Below, one piece after another: positions 18,466-28,024 of a DNA stretch of 64,000 nucleotides. The stretch spans positions 1,240,001 through 1,304,000 of the forward strand of contig NZ_LFBU01000001.1 in NCBI RefSeq assembly GCF_001045555.1, read 5' to 3'. The notes below the pieces were generated by a model, which was not told where the DNA came from, searched no databases, and saw nothing but the letters and a program-made list of their open reading frames with translations. The DNA is from Marinobacter subterrani (lineage in GTDB: Bacteria; Pseudomonadota; Gammaproteobacteria; Pseudomonadales; Oleiphilaceae). The position numbers and the translations under genes were made by a program. Numbering within the stretch: the stretch's first letter is position 1; every line of letters starts with the position of its first letter.

Positions 18466-19584
18466 ATGAGAATTGGTGTACTGGGCGCCGGCCAACTGGG
18501 AAGAATGCTGGCACTGGCCGGATACCCACTGGCCAAGACCTTTGTTTTCTATGACATGTCCGGCAGCCCCAGTGCCGGCCTTGGTGAAGTCATCATCGAC
18601 CGTGACGGCCAATACCTGGACGACTTCCTGTCCCGCGTGGACCGGGTTACCTACGAATTTGAACACCTGCCGGTCGAGGTTGCCGAGAAAATCGCCGCCC
18701 ACAAACCGGTACACCCCTGCCCCCGAGCCCTGCAGGTGTGCCAGAACCGCGAGGCGGAGAAAACCCTGTTTGGCCAACTGGGCATCCCCACGCCGGAGTG
18801 GAAAATTGCCGACAGCGCCGCCGCCCTGAAAGCCGCCGCCGAAGAGCTTGGCTGCCCGGTGGTGGCAAAATCGAACACCGAAGGTTACGACGGCAAGGGC
18901 CAGGCAGTCCTGAAAAGCCCGGAAGATGCCGAGGCAGCATGGGACTCCATCGGCCATCCGCGCCTGATCGTGGAAAAATTTGTCGACTTCCACCGGGAAG
19001 TCTCGATCATCGCGGTCAGAGCCGAAGACGGTGATCTCGCCTTTTACCCGATGGCGGAAAACACCCACCACGAAGGTATCCTGCGCTACTCGATTGCCCC
19101 GGCACCGAAGCTTGAGAGACACATCCAGGAAGATGCCGAGCGATACATCAAGGCACTACTGAACGAATTGGATTATGTCGGCGTACTGACCCTTGAGCTG
19201 TTTGAGACTTCCGAAGGCCTGGTGGCCAACGAGATGGCCCCGAGGGTCCACAACTCCGGGCACTGGAGCATCGAAGGGGCGATGACCAGCCAGTTCGAAA
19301 ATCACATCCGCGCAGTAAGCGGCCATCCCCTGGGCAATGTCGCTCCCCGCGGGCTGAGCTGCATGATCAACATCATCGGCGAGCACGGCGATATCGAGCG
19401 CATCCTCGAACTGCCCTATGCCCACGTTCACCTCTATAATAAAGGGGAGCGGCCGGGCCGTAAGCTGGGCCATGTGAACATTCTTGCAGACAGCTACGAG
19501 GAGCTGGTGTGGCGTGTAAAGAACTGCGCGCAGTTCCTGCCCGGCAGCCCGGAGTTTAAAAGTTCTTTGACAGCAAAGGGTTGA
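18466..19584 (+). CDS. purK: 5-(carboxyamino)imidazole ribonucleotide synthase PurK
   Basis: 372 aa ATP-grasp enzyme. GVLGAGQLGRM is the N-terminal nucleotide-binding loop. VAKSNTEGYDGKGQ is the ATP-grasp loop, and NEMAPRVHNSGHW the substrate and metal site. It makes N5-CAIR from AIR, ATP and bicarbonate for PurE. CAGGAG lies 6 bases before the ATG. The end of the gene overlaps the -35 element proposed for sodB. Confidence 0.96.
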   Translation: MRIGVLGAGQLGRMLALAGYPLAKTFVFYDMSGSPSAGLGEVIIDRDGQYLDDFLSRVDRVTYEFEHLPVEVAEKIAAHKPVHPCPRALQVCQNREAEKTLFGQLGIPTPEWKIADSAAALKAAAEELGCPVVAKSNTEGYDGKGQAVLKSPEDAEAAWDSIGHPRLIVEKFVDFHREVSIIAVRAEDGDLAFYPMAENTHHEGILRYSIAPAPKLERHIQEDAERYIKALLNELDYVGVLTLELFETSEGLVANEMAPRVHNSGHWSIEGAMTSQFENHIRAVSGHPLGNVAPRGLSCMINIIGEHGDIERILELPYAHVHLYNKGERPGRKLGHVNILADSYEELVWRVKNCAQFLPGSPEFKSSLTAKG

Positions 19585-19608
19585 TCTGACTCAAATCGAC
19601 CCTATATT
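19581..19608 (+). promoter_or_regulatory. candidate sigma-70 promoter for sodB
   Basis: TTGATC (19581-19586) and TATATT (19603-19608) are 16 bases apart, ending 48 bp before the sodB start. The -35 overlaps the purK stop codon. Confidence 0.5.
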
Positions 19609-19655
19609 AGGACGACGTACATTCACATAAATAGAGAGACAGGGAGAACGACCTC

Positions 19656-20234
19656 ATGGCATTTGAACTTCCCGCACTGCCTTACGAAAAGAACGCACTG
19701 GAACCGCATATCTCTCAGGAAACCCTTGAGTACCATTACGGCAAGCACCACAACACCTACGTAACCAAGCTGAATGGCCTGGTCGAAGGTACCGATAACG
19801 CCAACAAGTCTCTTGAAGACATCATCAAGAGCGCCAGTGGCCCGCTGTTCAACAACGCCGCGCAGGTGTGGAACCACACCTTCTACTGGCACTGCCTGAG
19901 CCCGAACGGTGGCGGTGAGCCGACCGGCGCAGCCAAGGAAGCCATCGAAAAAGCGTTCGGCTCCTTCGAAGACTTCAAGAAAGAGTTCAACGACAAGGCC
20001 GCCAACAACTTCGGCTCCGGCTGGACCTGGCTGGCGAAGAAGGCCGACGGCAGTGTTGCCATCGCCAACACCAGCAACGCCGAAACCCCGCTGACCGGTG
20101 CCGACAAGCCGGTACTGACGGTCGACGTGTGGGAACATGCGTACTACATAGACTACCGCAACTCGCGCCCGAACTATCTGGAAGCCTTCTGGAACCTGGT
20201 CAACTGGGATTTCGTGAACGAAAACCTGGCCTGA
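19656..20234 (+). CDS. sodB: superoxide dismutase (Fe-type)
   Basis: 192 aa. Metal ligands are His in SQETLEYHYGKHH, His in VWNHTFYWH, and Asp/His in DVWEHAYYID. Gln before the second ligand region (NNAAQVWNH) and NNFGSGWTWL favour the iron enzyme over manganese. There is no signal peptide, so it is cytosolic. It dismutates superoxide to oxygen and peroxide. AGGGAGA precedes the ATG. It may be transcribed from its own promoter and partly by read-through from purK. Confidence 0.95.
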   Translation: MAFELPALPYEKNALEPHISQETLEYHYGKHHNTYVTKLNGLVEGTDNANKSLEDIIKSASGPLFNNAAQVWNHTFYWHCLSPNGGGEPTGAAKEAIEKAFGSFEDFKKEFNDKAANNFGSGWTWLAKKADGSVAIANTSNAETPLTGADKPVLTVDVWEHAYYIDYRNSRPNYLEAFWNLVNWDFVNENLA

Positions 20235-20274
20235 TCCGGCCCAGTTACCCAGTGCAGCGATTAAACGCTGCGAG

Positions 20275-20307
20275 ACACGAACGCCCGCCCTGCGCGGGCG
20301 TTCGTGT
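20275..20307 (+). terminator. GC-rich hairpin after sodB
   Basis: A perfect 14-bp stem, ACACGAACGCCCGC / GCGGGCGTTCGTGT, has a 5-base loop and lies 41 bp after sodB. The following T-tract is poor, so termination may be factor-assisted. Confidence 0.55.
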
Positions 20308-20497
20308 ATGTGTCATTGAAAAGTAATTACAAATTGATACAACCACGCCCTGAAATCTTTGGAAAAATCGCCGATACTCAGTTCAGTTATCCTTACTCTG
20401 AACCATACGTACAAGTAACCCTCAGGGTGAGATTCCACGCGCCGTGATTCATACGCTGCGCTATCGCCCCGAGGAAACCGGATTTTAACAGGCCTGA

Positions 20498-22558
20498 ATG
20501 CAGAACTCCTTTGAGGTTGAACATCGCCTGGGCTATCGAATACTACGGTGGATCCTTGCCGTGGCCCTGGTAAGTGGTGTTATTGTCAGCACCATTCAGG
20601 TGATCCTGGACGCTCAGCGCGTGTCCGCCGGGCTGGACAATGACGCCGGCCAGACCATCACCATGGTGAAAGACGCGGCAACCCAGGCCGTGTTCAGTAT
20701 TGATGCCGAACTGGCCCAGCAGGTGGTAGACGGCCTGTTCGCCAAGGAAGCCATTCACAGGGCCCGCATCACCCACCCCGACGGTGACCCCCTCGGCAAT
20801 CGCAGCCGCCCGATGCAGGAGGCCGGCTTCAGGCCCCTTACCGACCCGATTTTTGGCGCCGAGCGCCACTTCCGCGAGCCTCTGTTCCGGGAAGGCCGGC
20901 CGGAGACTGTCTACGGCTATCTGGATGTTCACTACGACACGGCACCGGCGGCCGGTACCTGGCTGGATCGCGCGGCTGTCACCTTTGCCTCGGGGATAGC
21001 AACGGCCCTTATTCTCGGCATGGTGCTTTTTTACGTCTTCCACCTGTTACTCACCCGGCCACTGCTGCGAATCGTCCGCTCCGTCAAGCAGGTTGATCCG
21101 GCCCACCCGGACGACCGCCTGGTCACCATCCCCTCCGGCCACCAGAAAGATGAACTGGGCTTGTGGGTGAACGCTACCAACAACCTTCTGGTCGCCATTG
21201 GCGACAGCCAGAAACGCCACCGGGAGGCTGAGGACAGGGTCAGCCGCCTGTCGCGCTATGACCAGCTGACCGGCCTGCCCAGCCGCGACACCTTTATGGA
21301 ATTGCTGGTGCGCAACATTGAGGAGGCTGGTACGCGGAACACCCAGCTTTCGCTGATTGTCTGCGGCATTGATGATTTCAAGTCGGTGAACGAGCAATGC
21401 GGTTTCCGCACCGGCGATCTCATTCTGCAGACGATCGCAGACCGGATGACCCACATGCTGGACAATGCCCGCTTCACCATAGCCCGACTGGGCAGCGATC
21501 AGTTTGTGATTGTTGAAAAGGGCCTCCGGGACGGCTTCCAGGCGGCAGATACCGCCGAGCGCATCCTTGACTGCATCAGCATGCCCATGCTGGTGGAGGA
21601 CCAGAACATTGCCATGACGGCAACCATGGGCGTTGCGCTGTTTCCGTCTGATACCGACCAGGCCGACCGGCTGCTGCAGAGCGCCGAACAGACCATGACC
21701 CTGGCCAAGCAGAACGGCCATAACCACTTCCAGTTCTATGTCGCCAGTATCGACCAGGAGATCCGTGACCGGAAACAGCTGGAAAAAGACCTGGCCCAGG
21801 CCCTCGCCAATCATCAGCTCCACCTGGTGTACCAGCCCCAGATCAACCTGGAAAGCAAGCGGGTGATCGGTGCCGAGGCGCTGCTACGGTGGGAACATCC
21901 CACCCGCGGTCTTGTACCGCCCGATTTCTTCATTCCCGTGGCCGAAGCCAATGGCTCCATCGTCGAGATTGGCCAATGGGTTCTGGACCAGGCCTGCTGG
22001 CAGGCAGCTCGCTGGGCATTCGGTGGCACCCCGCTGCGTATTGCCGTGAACCTCTCGGCCGTTCAGTTGCGTCAGGATTCGATTGTGGATGACATTCTCG
22101 ACACTCTGAGGCGCCACAAGATTCCGGCCGGCCGGCTGGAGCTTGAAGTAACTGAAACCAGCTTCATGACCAACCTGTCCGATGCCGTGGCCAAACTGCG
22201 TCGCTTGCGCAAGGCGGGCATCAGCATTGCGGTTGACGATTTTGGTACCGGCTATTCATCGCTCACCTACCTCAAGCAGATGCCGGTTCAGCACCTCAAG
22301 ATCGACAAGCAGTTCATCCGCGACCTGCTGGTGAATGAGGAAGACACCCGGATTGCCAATACCATCATCGACCTCGGCAAGAGCCTGAACCTGACGGTCA
22401 TTGCCGAAGGGGTGGAAACCGCCGAGCAGGAATATTATCTCAGCCAGCGCGGCTGCCAGCTGGCCCAGGGCTACTACTTCAGCAAACCGCTTCTACCAAG
22501 CGATTTTGAGACCTTCGTAAAAGGCTTCCACGAGAAAATCCTGGAAAATAACACCTGA
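20498..22558 (+). CDS. membrane sensor with degenerate GGDEF and intact EAL (probable c-di-GMP phosphodiesterase)
   Basis: 686 aa. TM1 about 17-38, a periplasmic sensor of about 120 residues, TM2 about 161-185, a HAMP-like linker, GGDEF about 250-400 and EAL about 425-675. The GGDEF signature is replaced by GSDQF (about residue 332), so cyclase activity is unlikely. The EAL domain keeps EALLRW (about 459), NLS, EVTET, DDFGTGYSSL, K in LKIDKQF, and EGVET, the full metal and catalytic set. Function inferred: hydrolysis of c-di-GMP in response to a periplasmic signal, the GGDEF part perhaps sensing GTP. lemA follows 22 bp downstream. Confidence 0.85.
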   Translation: MQNSFEVEHRLGYRILRWILAVALVSGVIVSTIQVILDAQRVSAGLDNDAGQTITMVKDAATQAVFSIDAELAQQVVDGLFAKEAIHRARITHPDGDPLGNRSRPMQEAGFRPLTDPIFGAERHFREPLFREGRPETVYGYLDVHYDTAPAAGTWLDRAAVTFASGIATALILGMVLFYVFHLLLTRPLLRIVRSVKQVDPAHPDDRLVTIPSGHQKDELGLWVNATNNLLVAIGDSQKRHREAEDRVSRLSRYDQLTGLPSRDTFMELLVRNIEEAGTRNTQLSLIVCGIDDFKSVNEQCGFRTGDLILQTIADRMTHMLDNARFTIARLGSDQFVIVEKGLRDGFQAADTAERILDCISMPMLVEDQNIAMTATMGVALFPSDTDQADRLLQSAEQTMTLAKQNGHNHFQFYVASIDQEIRDRKQLEKDLAQALANHQLHLVYQPQINLESKRVIGAEALLRWEHPTRGLVPPDFFIPVAEANGSIVEIGQWVLDQACWQAARWAFGGTPLRIAVNLSAVQLRQDSIVDDILDTLRRHKIPAGRLELEVTETSFMTNLSDAVAKLRRLRKAGISIAVDDFGTGYSSLTYLKQMPVQHLKIDKQFIRDLLVNEEDTRIANTIIDLGKSLNLTVIAEGVETAEQEYYLSQRGCQLAQGYYFSKPLLPSDFETFVKGFHEKILENNT

Positions 22559-22580
22559 TTCACCACCCTGAGGAGTTGCC

Positions 22581-23168
22581 ATGGGAACTACCATCATTGG
22601 CCTGATTGTTATTGCTGTTGCCGTTATTTATGTGGTTTTTATCTACAACCGCCTGGTTTCCCTGCGCAATCAGTTCAAGAACGGCTTTGCCCAGATTGAT
22701 GTTCAACTGCAGCGGCGCCACGACCTGATTCCGAACCTTGTTGAAGCGGCCAAGGCCTACCTCACCCACGAAAAGAGCACGCTCACCCAGGTTATGGAAG
22801 CCCGGAACAACGCCGTCAGCGCCCAGAAAGACGCCGCCGGGGACCCCGGTGAAACCACCAAGATCCAGCGCCTGGGCAGCGCTGAAAACCTGCTGACCAA
22901 GGCCCTCGCCAACTTCTACGCCGTGGCCGAGAACTACCCGGACCTGAAAGCCAACGAGACCATCCAGCAATTGATGGAAGAGCTTTCCAGCACCGAAAAC
23001 CGGGTTGCCTTCGCGCGCCAGGCCTATAACGACGGCATAATGAGCTACAACATCTTCCGGGAGCAATTCCCCAACAACGTCATTGCCGGCATGTTTGCCT
23101 TCAGGGAAACTGCCCAGTTGCAACTGGATTCACCGGAAGCCCGCCAGGCACCGAAAGTGGCTTTCTGA
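22581..23168 (+). CDS. LemA family protein
   Basis: 195 aa. One N-terminal membrane helix (about 4-22) is followed by a helical periplasmic or surface domain with the family block FAQIDVQLQRRHDLIPNLVE. AGGAG lies 6 bases before the ATG. The downstream gene, 11 bp away, is an M48 metalloprotease, a common neighbour of LemA. The family's biochemical function is unknown. Confidence 0.85.
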   Translation: MGTTIIGLIVIAVAVIYVVFIYNRLVSLRNQFKNGFAQIDVQLQRRHDLIPNLVEAAKAYLTHEKSTLTQVMEARNNAVSAQKDAAGDPGETTKIQRLGSAENLLTKALANFYAVAENYPDLKANETIQQLMEELSSTENRVAFARQAYNDGIMSYNIFREQFPNNVIAGMFAFRETAQLQLDSPEARQAPKVAF

Positions 23169-23179
23169 GGCTCCGGGCC

Positions 23180-25177
23180 ATGGCTCATTCCGGGTTCTTT
23201 CAGCGCCAGGCTCACGCCCGGCGCAACACCAGCCTGCTGGTGTTTCTGTTTCTGACCGCGGTCGCGCTTATCACCCTGGCGGTGTGCCTGGTGGGTTACT
23301 TTGTAACGCGCAGCGAATCCTCCGGCCTCGCCTTTCACCACTGGTTGCTCTCCAACCACGGGCTGCTGACCGGTGCCACTGTCATACTGCTGATTGGCCT
23401 CGGGTCCCTGCTGCGCTGGGTTGATCTGGCCGGCGGCGGCAGCCGGGTCGCAAAAATGGTGGGTGCGCGGCCGATTGAACCGGACACCCGGGATGGCGAG
23501 GAGCGCAAACTGCGCAACGTGGTTGAGGAAATGGCTATCGCCAGTGGTGTTCCGGTACCCGAACTCTATGTGATGGATCAGGAAACCGGCATCAACGCCT
23601 TCGTGGCGGGCTACACGGCCAACGAAGCGGTGATGGTGGTGACCCACGGGGCACTTACGCAGCTATCCAGGGACGAGCTGCAGGGTGTGGTTGCCCATGA
23701 GTTCAGCCACATCTTCAACGGCGACATGCGCCTGAACGTGCGTCTTATTGCCCTGCTGGCCGGCATACTGATGATTGGTCAGATCGGCGGTTTCCTGATG
23801 CGCGCATCCTTCTATCGGGGGCACCGCATTGGCCGGTCCCGGGACGGTCGGGCACAGGCCGCCATGGGCATTATCGGCCTGGCGCTGTTGGTCATTGGTT
23901 ACGTCGGCGTGTTCTTCGGCCGGCTTATTCAGGCCGCTGTCTCCCGGCAGCGGGAAATGCTGGCAGACGCCTCTTCCGTGCAGTTTACCCGCAATCCCGA
24001 CGGGATCGCCGGCGCTTTGTTCAAGATCGGTTTGAAGGGCGGCTACCTGGACACCACCAGCCACGCCAGCGACATGAATCATATGTGTTTTGGCGAGAGC
24101 GCACGGATGAAATTCACCAGCCTGCTGGCGTCTCACCCGTCTATCGACGACCGTATTAACGCGATCCAGCCCGGCATGCTGGCCCGGCTGCGCAGCCGGC
24201 TCCGGGATACCGAACCGGGTGCCACTCTGTATCGGGGCTCGGCCCCGGGCGATTCATCGGGGACATCCGCATTCACCGCCGCGGCATCCGAGATTCTGGG
24301 CCCGGTCACCGGACAGGCGGCGCGAACTTCGCCACTGGCTTCCCGGACAGAACCGGCAAACCGCCCGGTCCGCCGCTTCTCGAACCAGGTTGGCACCATC
24401 AACCGGCAAAGCGAGGATTTCGCCCTCGGCTTCCTGAGCCGGCTTCCGGCTACCTTCCGCAACCTTCTCTACACCCGGGCCGGTGCGGTGCAGCTTTGCT
24501 ATGCCCTGCTGATCAGTGAGCTTCCACGGGACCAGCAGTTGGCAAGACTGACCGGGCTGGCATCTCACCCGGTGTTGGGCAGCCAGCCAGACCTGCTGGA
24601 AAAGCTGCTACCTGCCCTCGACAGCATTGGTGATGGAGTCCGCTTCCCGGCCCTGGAACTGGCCATGCCGGCCTTGCGCAAGCTGGACCCGGAAGAGCGG
24701 GAAATGCTCATTGCCAACGTTCAGAAACTGGTTGCGGCGGATAACCGGGTCAGCCTGTTTGAACTGGCGCTGACCAGCTTCCTGCACCGGCATCTCGGCA
24801 CTGGTGCGGACCGGGTGGTTCCTGTTCGCTACAAGAGCTACAGGCCGGTATTGCCAGCCCTGCAGAGGCTTCTGGGCCTTCTGGCACGGGCCGGCTCACC
24901 ATCCCTTGTGGAAGCGGAAACCGTTTACCGGGAGGCAATGGCAGGCTTTATTGATGCCGGGAGGCCGCCTGAGGAGGTACCGGAGAAAGTCACCATGCGC
25001 CAGCTTCAGGAGGCGCTAGTGGTGCTGAATGGCCTGTCGCCGCTGCTGAAACCCGCGGTCATTGACGCCTGCGGCCACTGCATTACCCACGACGGCAAGG
25101 TTGAGCCCCGGGAATACGAGCTGATGCGGCTGGTGGCGGACCAGATGGATTGTCCGATGCCGCCACTGCTGGTCTAG
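23180..25177 (+). CDS. M48-family membrane metalloprotease with long C-terminal extension
   Basis: 665 aa. Two N-terminal membrane segments (about 15-45 and 58-80) precede the peptidase domain, and another hydrophobic segment lies near 225-255. The zinc site is HEFSH (about 172-176), with the third ligand Glu in QREMLADASS. This part resembles HtpX. Unlike HtpX (about 290 aa) it carries about 300 further residues (about 330-665), helical and of unrecognised family, ending in a DnaJ-partner/TerB-like acidic helix region (DACGHCITHDGKV). It is co-transcribed with lemA and may process membrane or envelope proteins. Confidence 0.8.
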   Translation: MAHSGFFQRQAHARRNTSLLVFLFLTAVALITLAVCLVGYFVTRSESSGLAFHHWLLSNHGLLTGATVILLIGLGSLLRWVDLAGGGSRVAKMVGARPIEPDTRDGEERKLRNVVEEMAIASGVPVPELYVMDQETGINAFVAGYTANEAVMVVTHGALTQLSRDELQGVVAHEFSHIFNGDMRLNVRLIALLAGILMIGQIGGFLMRASFYRGHRIGRSRDGRAQAAMGIIGLALLVIGYVGVFFGRLIQAAVSRQREMLADASSVQFTRNPDGIAGALFKIGLKGGYLDTTSHASDMNHMCFGESARMKFTSLLASHPSIDDRINAIQPGMLARLRSRLRDTEPGATLYRGSAPGDSSGTSAFTAAASEILGPVTGQAARTSPLASRTEPANRPVRRFSNQVGTINRQSEDFALGFLSRLPATFRNLLYTRAGAVQLCYALLISELPRDQQLARLTGLASHPVLGSQPDLLEKLLPALDSIGDGVRFPALELAMPALRKLDPEEREMLIANVQKLVAADNRVSLFELALTSFLHRHLGTGADRVVPVRYKSYRPVLPALQRLLGLLARAGSPSLVEAETVYREAMAGFIDAGRPPEEVPEKVTMRQLQEALVVLNGLSPLLKPAVIDACGHCITHDGKVEPREYELMRLVADQMDCPMPPLLV

Positions 25178-25180
25178 CGC

Positions 25181-27136
25181 TTACTGCACCCGTGTGCTGC
25201 TACCCGCGTCAAACAGCTCGTCGATAGGCGGCTGGGCACCTCGCTTGGGCAGGCCGAGCTTCTCCCGCACATTGAGATTGACGTCCCACAGCTCGCGGTA
25301 TTTGACGTCAGTGGCCGCCACCGCGTCTGCCTTACCCAGCATAATGGTCGGCTTCAGGAACACCAGGAGGTTCCGCTTGACCCGGCTGGTGGATTCGGAC
25401 GAGAACAAACGCCCGAGAAACGGAATGTCGCCCAACAATGGTACCTTGCTCTTGGTGACCTGGGTGTCTTCCCGGATCAGCCCGCCAAGCACAATGGTCT
25501 CGCCATCGTCGGCCAGTACCGTGGTCTTGATCTCCCGTTTGTTGGTTACGATATCCGAGGCATTCTCAATGCTGTCTGCAACGCTCTCCGTGGTCTGCTC
25601 AACCACAAGGCGTACCAGGCCATCCGCGCTGATGGTCGGGGTGACTCTCAGGGTGAGGCCGACGTCCCGACGCTCAATGGTTGTAAAGGGGTTGGTGGCA
25701 CCATCGGCGTTGGCGGTGTATTGCCCGGTCCGGAAGGGCACGTTCTGGCCCACGGTGATTTCCGATTCCTGATTATCCAGGGTGATGATACTGGGTGTGG
25801 ACAGCAAGTTGGCCGCCGTGGAGGTCGAGAGAGCCTGCAACAGCACACCCCAGCTCACGCCGTTTTCATTGCGCTCGCCGGCGCCGATGGTAATCCCGCC
25901 CACGGCCGGGGCAATCACGGAATTAGACAGTATGGCGGTGAGCACATCACCCAGGCTGCGCCCGACATTGCCGAAGTTGGTGCCGACCACCGGCGTCGAT
26001 CCGCCGGACTCGTCTCCGGCGGCCAGCTGTACACCCAGATCACGGCCCATTTCATCACTGATTTCGACAATGGCCGCTTCGATCATCACCTGAGCCCGGC
26101 GTACATCCAGCGCCGCCACAATCTGCTCGGCCTCCTGCATCAGCGACGGTTCACCGCGCACCACCAGGGCATTCAGGCCTTCGTCGGCAAAGACCGCAAA
26201 GGAACTGCCCGGATTGCCGCCCCCCGACGCCGACGCGGCCGCGCCGGTGCCTTCTTTCGCCACTTCCCCCATGACACCTTTGAGGATCTCAGCGAGGTTT
26301 TTGGCATCGGCATGCTTCAGGCGAATCACCTTGGTGGTCCCGCCGGTTGCCGAAGGCTGGTCCAGCTGTTCAATCAGCCCCCGCATCTTGTCGCGGAAAG
26401 CTTTATCGCCCCTGAGAATCAGGCGGTTTGAACGCTCGTCAGCGGTAACACTGTAGTCATTGGCCCCGGCTTCTCCGGCGGTCTTACCCAGTTGGGCGGG
26501 CGCCAGTTCCTGCAGCAGAGTCACCATGTCGCCAACCCAGGCTTCGTCCAGCTGAATAACCTCCACCTCGTATTCCGGCGGGGTATCCAGTTCCCTGACA
26601 ATCTGTTCGATCCGCTGGATATTGGAGGAATGGTCGCTGATGATCAGCGCATTGGCCGACGCCACACCGGCCAGGTGCCCGTATTTCGCCACCAGGGGCC
26701 GGAGAATCGGCACCAGCTCAAGGGCGTTAGCGTTTTCGATCGGGATGACCCGGGTAATCAGCTGTTCCGAGGGGGTTTCCTTGAACCGGGAAAGGATTTC
26801 GGCGGACTGTTTGGCATCCACCTGTTGCACAACCTTGATCACTTCCTCGCCGGGAATCGCCGTGAAGCCATGCACGTTGAGCACCGCCAGGAACAGGTCG
26901 TAAATCTCGTCCTTGTTCATGGGCGCGCTGGACAGCACCGTCACCTTGCCCTTAACCCGCGGGTCCACCACAAAACTGTAGCCGGTAATGTCTGCCACCT
27001 GGGTCACGAAGGCACGAATGTCAGCATCCTTCAGGTTCAGTCGCCAGGTCTCCTCCTGCCCGTATGCCAATGACATCATCGGTAACAGTATAAGCAGTGC
27101 AATGGCCCGTAACAGATTGGTCTTGTGGTTATACAT
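25181..27136 (-). CDS. gspD: type II secretion secretin GspD
   Basis: 651 aa from the ATG at 27136, which precedes a clear signal peptide ending near LAYGQEE; the longer GTG frame overlaps gspC. N0 (LKDADIRAFVTQVADITG) and N1-N3 repeats (about 30-320) are followed by the secretin core with the VPFRTGQ region, GLTLRVTPTI and the LGGLIRED..VP-LGDIPFLG signature. It forms the outer-membrane channel of the Gsp system. It is last of gspN-gspC-gspD. Remaining T2SS genes are not in the window. Confidence 0.93.
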   Translation of the reverse strand: MYNHKTNLLRAIALLILLPMMSLAYGQEETWRLNLKDADIRAFVTQVADITGYSFVVDPRVKGKVTVLSSAPMNKDEIYDLFLAVLNVHGFTAIPGEEVIKVVQQVDAKQSAEILSRFKETPSEQLITRVIPIENANALELVPILRPLVAKYGHLAGVASANALIISDHSSNIQRIEQIVRELDTPPEYEVEVIQLDEAWVGDMVTLLQELAPAQLGKTAGEAGANDYSVTADERSNRLILRGDKAFRDKMRGLIEQLDQPSATGGTTKVIRLKHADAKNLAEILKGVMGEVAKEGTGAAASASGGGNPGSSFAVFADEGLNALVVRGEPSLMQEAEQIVAALDVRRAQVMIEAAIVEISDEMGRDLGVQLAAGDESGGSTPVVGTNFGNVGRSLGDVLTAILSNSVIAPAVGGITIGAGERNENGVSWGVLLQALSTSTAANLLSTPSIITLDNQESEITVGQNVPFRTGQYTANADGATNPFTTIERRDVGLTLRVTPTISADGLVRLVVEQTTESVADSIENASDIVTNKREIKTTVLADDGETIVLGGLIREDTQVTKSKVPLLGDIPFLGRLFSSESTSRVKRNLLVFLKPTIMLGKADAVAATDVKYRELWDVNLNVREKLGLPKRGAQPPIDELFDAGSSTRVQ

Positions 27137-27168
27137 CTGGCGATTTCTTCCTGTTTCGATGAACCCGG

Positions 27169-28023
27169 TCAGCGCCACTGCTCGGGTATGGCATAACTGA
27201 TGGTGAGGATGGATCCGTCACGCTCGATTTCGATGTCCAGCCGGGGCTGGCCCCGCCAGCTTTCAAGCAGGGCTTTGTCCTGGCTGATATCCCCCAGCCG
27301 CTGGCCATTGATGGCGGTAATCACATCGCCGGCCTGCAGGTTGACAGCGTTGAGCATGGCGTTAGAGCCGTCATAAACATACCCGGACATGCCGCTGTCA
27401 TCCACCGGGCTAAGCCCGTAGGGTGCCAGTGCGGCGATGCCCTGGCTATCAATCTGTTCACGGGCGGTGGCCAGAAACGCCTCGGGGGATGATTCTGCCG
27501 GCTCCGCTGCAACTTCTGCAACCAGATCCGAAGATGCCGGCTCTTCGAACGTCAGCGACTCATAACGCCCTGCCCGCCGAATCAGTACCCGCCCGGGCTC
27601 CACCTCCGCCAGCTCGGCATTGCCGGGCAACAGGTCCCCTACCTTGTAATACGCTGTTTCACCATTGCTTCCTGCAACTATAGCACCGGAGTCTTCCGGG
27701 CGCTGCGCCACCAGTACGCCTTCGAGCCGCAGACTCAGGCGGGTCTCCGGCGCGGAACGGCGAACAGCATCGGCAACCTTAACCGGCTGTGCCGAACGGC
27801 CAAAAAAGTCGTAGATGGCGATGGACCCGCCCGGACGCCCGCCGGAGGCCAGATTCTGTGCGCCATCCGATACCGGCGCGCGGGGAACCGGCCGGTCATC
27901 CCAGGCGATGAGCCAGGTAATCCGGGCCATGGCCACTGCCAGATAGAGCACCAGCGCCAGCAATAACAGATTGGCAAGGGTCCGGGCAATTCTGGCCTGG
28001 GCGTGAATACTCGGCAGTGGCAT
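27169..28023 (-). CDS. gspC: type II secretion inner-membrane protein GspC
   Basis: 284 aa from the ATG at 28023. A short cytoplasmic segment, one transmembrane helix (about 15-38), an HR domain (about 85-155) and a C-terminal PDZ domain (about 195-280, LQAGDVITAINGQ) make the standard GspC layout. It links the inner-membrane platform to GspD and selects substrates. The start lies 1 bp after the gspN stop, and its own stop is 32 bp before gspD. A longer frame to 28074 would run into gspN and is not favoured. Confidence 0.9.
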   Translation of the reverse strand: MPLPSIHAQARIARTLANLLLLALVLYLAVAMARITWLIAWDDRPVPRAPVSDGAQNLASGGRPGGSIAIYDFFGRSAQPVKVADAVRRSAPETRLSLRLEGVLVAQRPEDSGAIVAGSNGETAYYKVGDLLPGNAELAEVEPGRVLIRRAGRYESLTFEEPASSDLVAEVAAEPAESSPEAFLATAREQIDSQGIAALAPYGLSPVDDSGMSGYVYDGSNAMLNAVNLQAGDVITAINGQRLGDISQDKALLESWRGQPRLDIEIERDGSILTISYAIPEQWR

Positions 28024-28024
28024 A

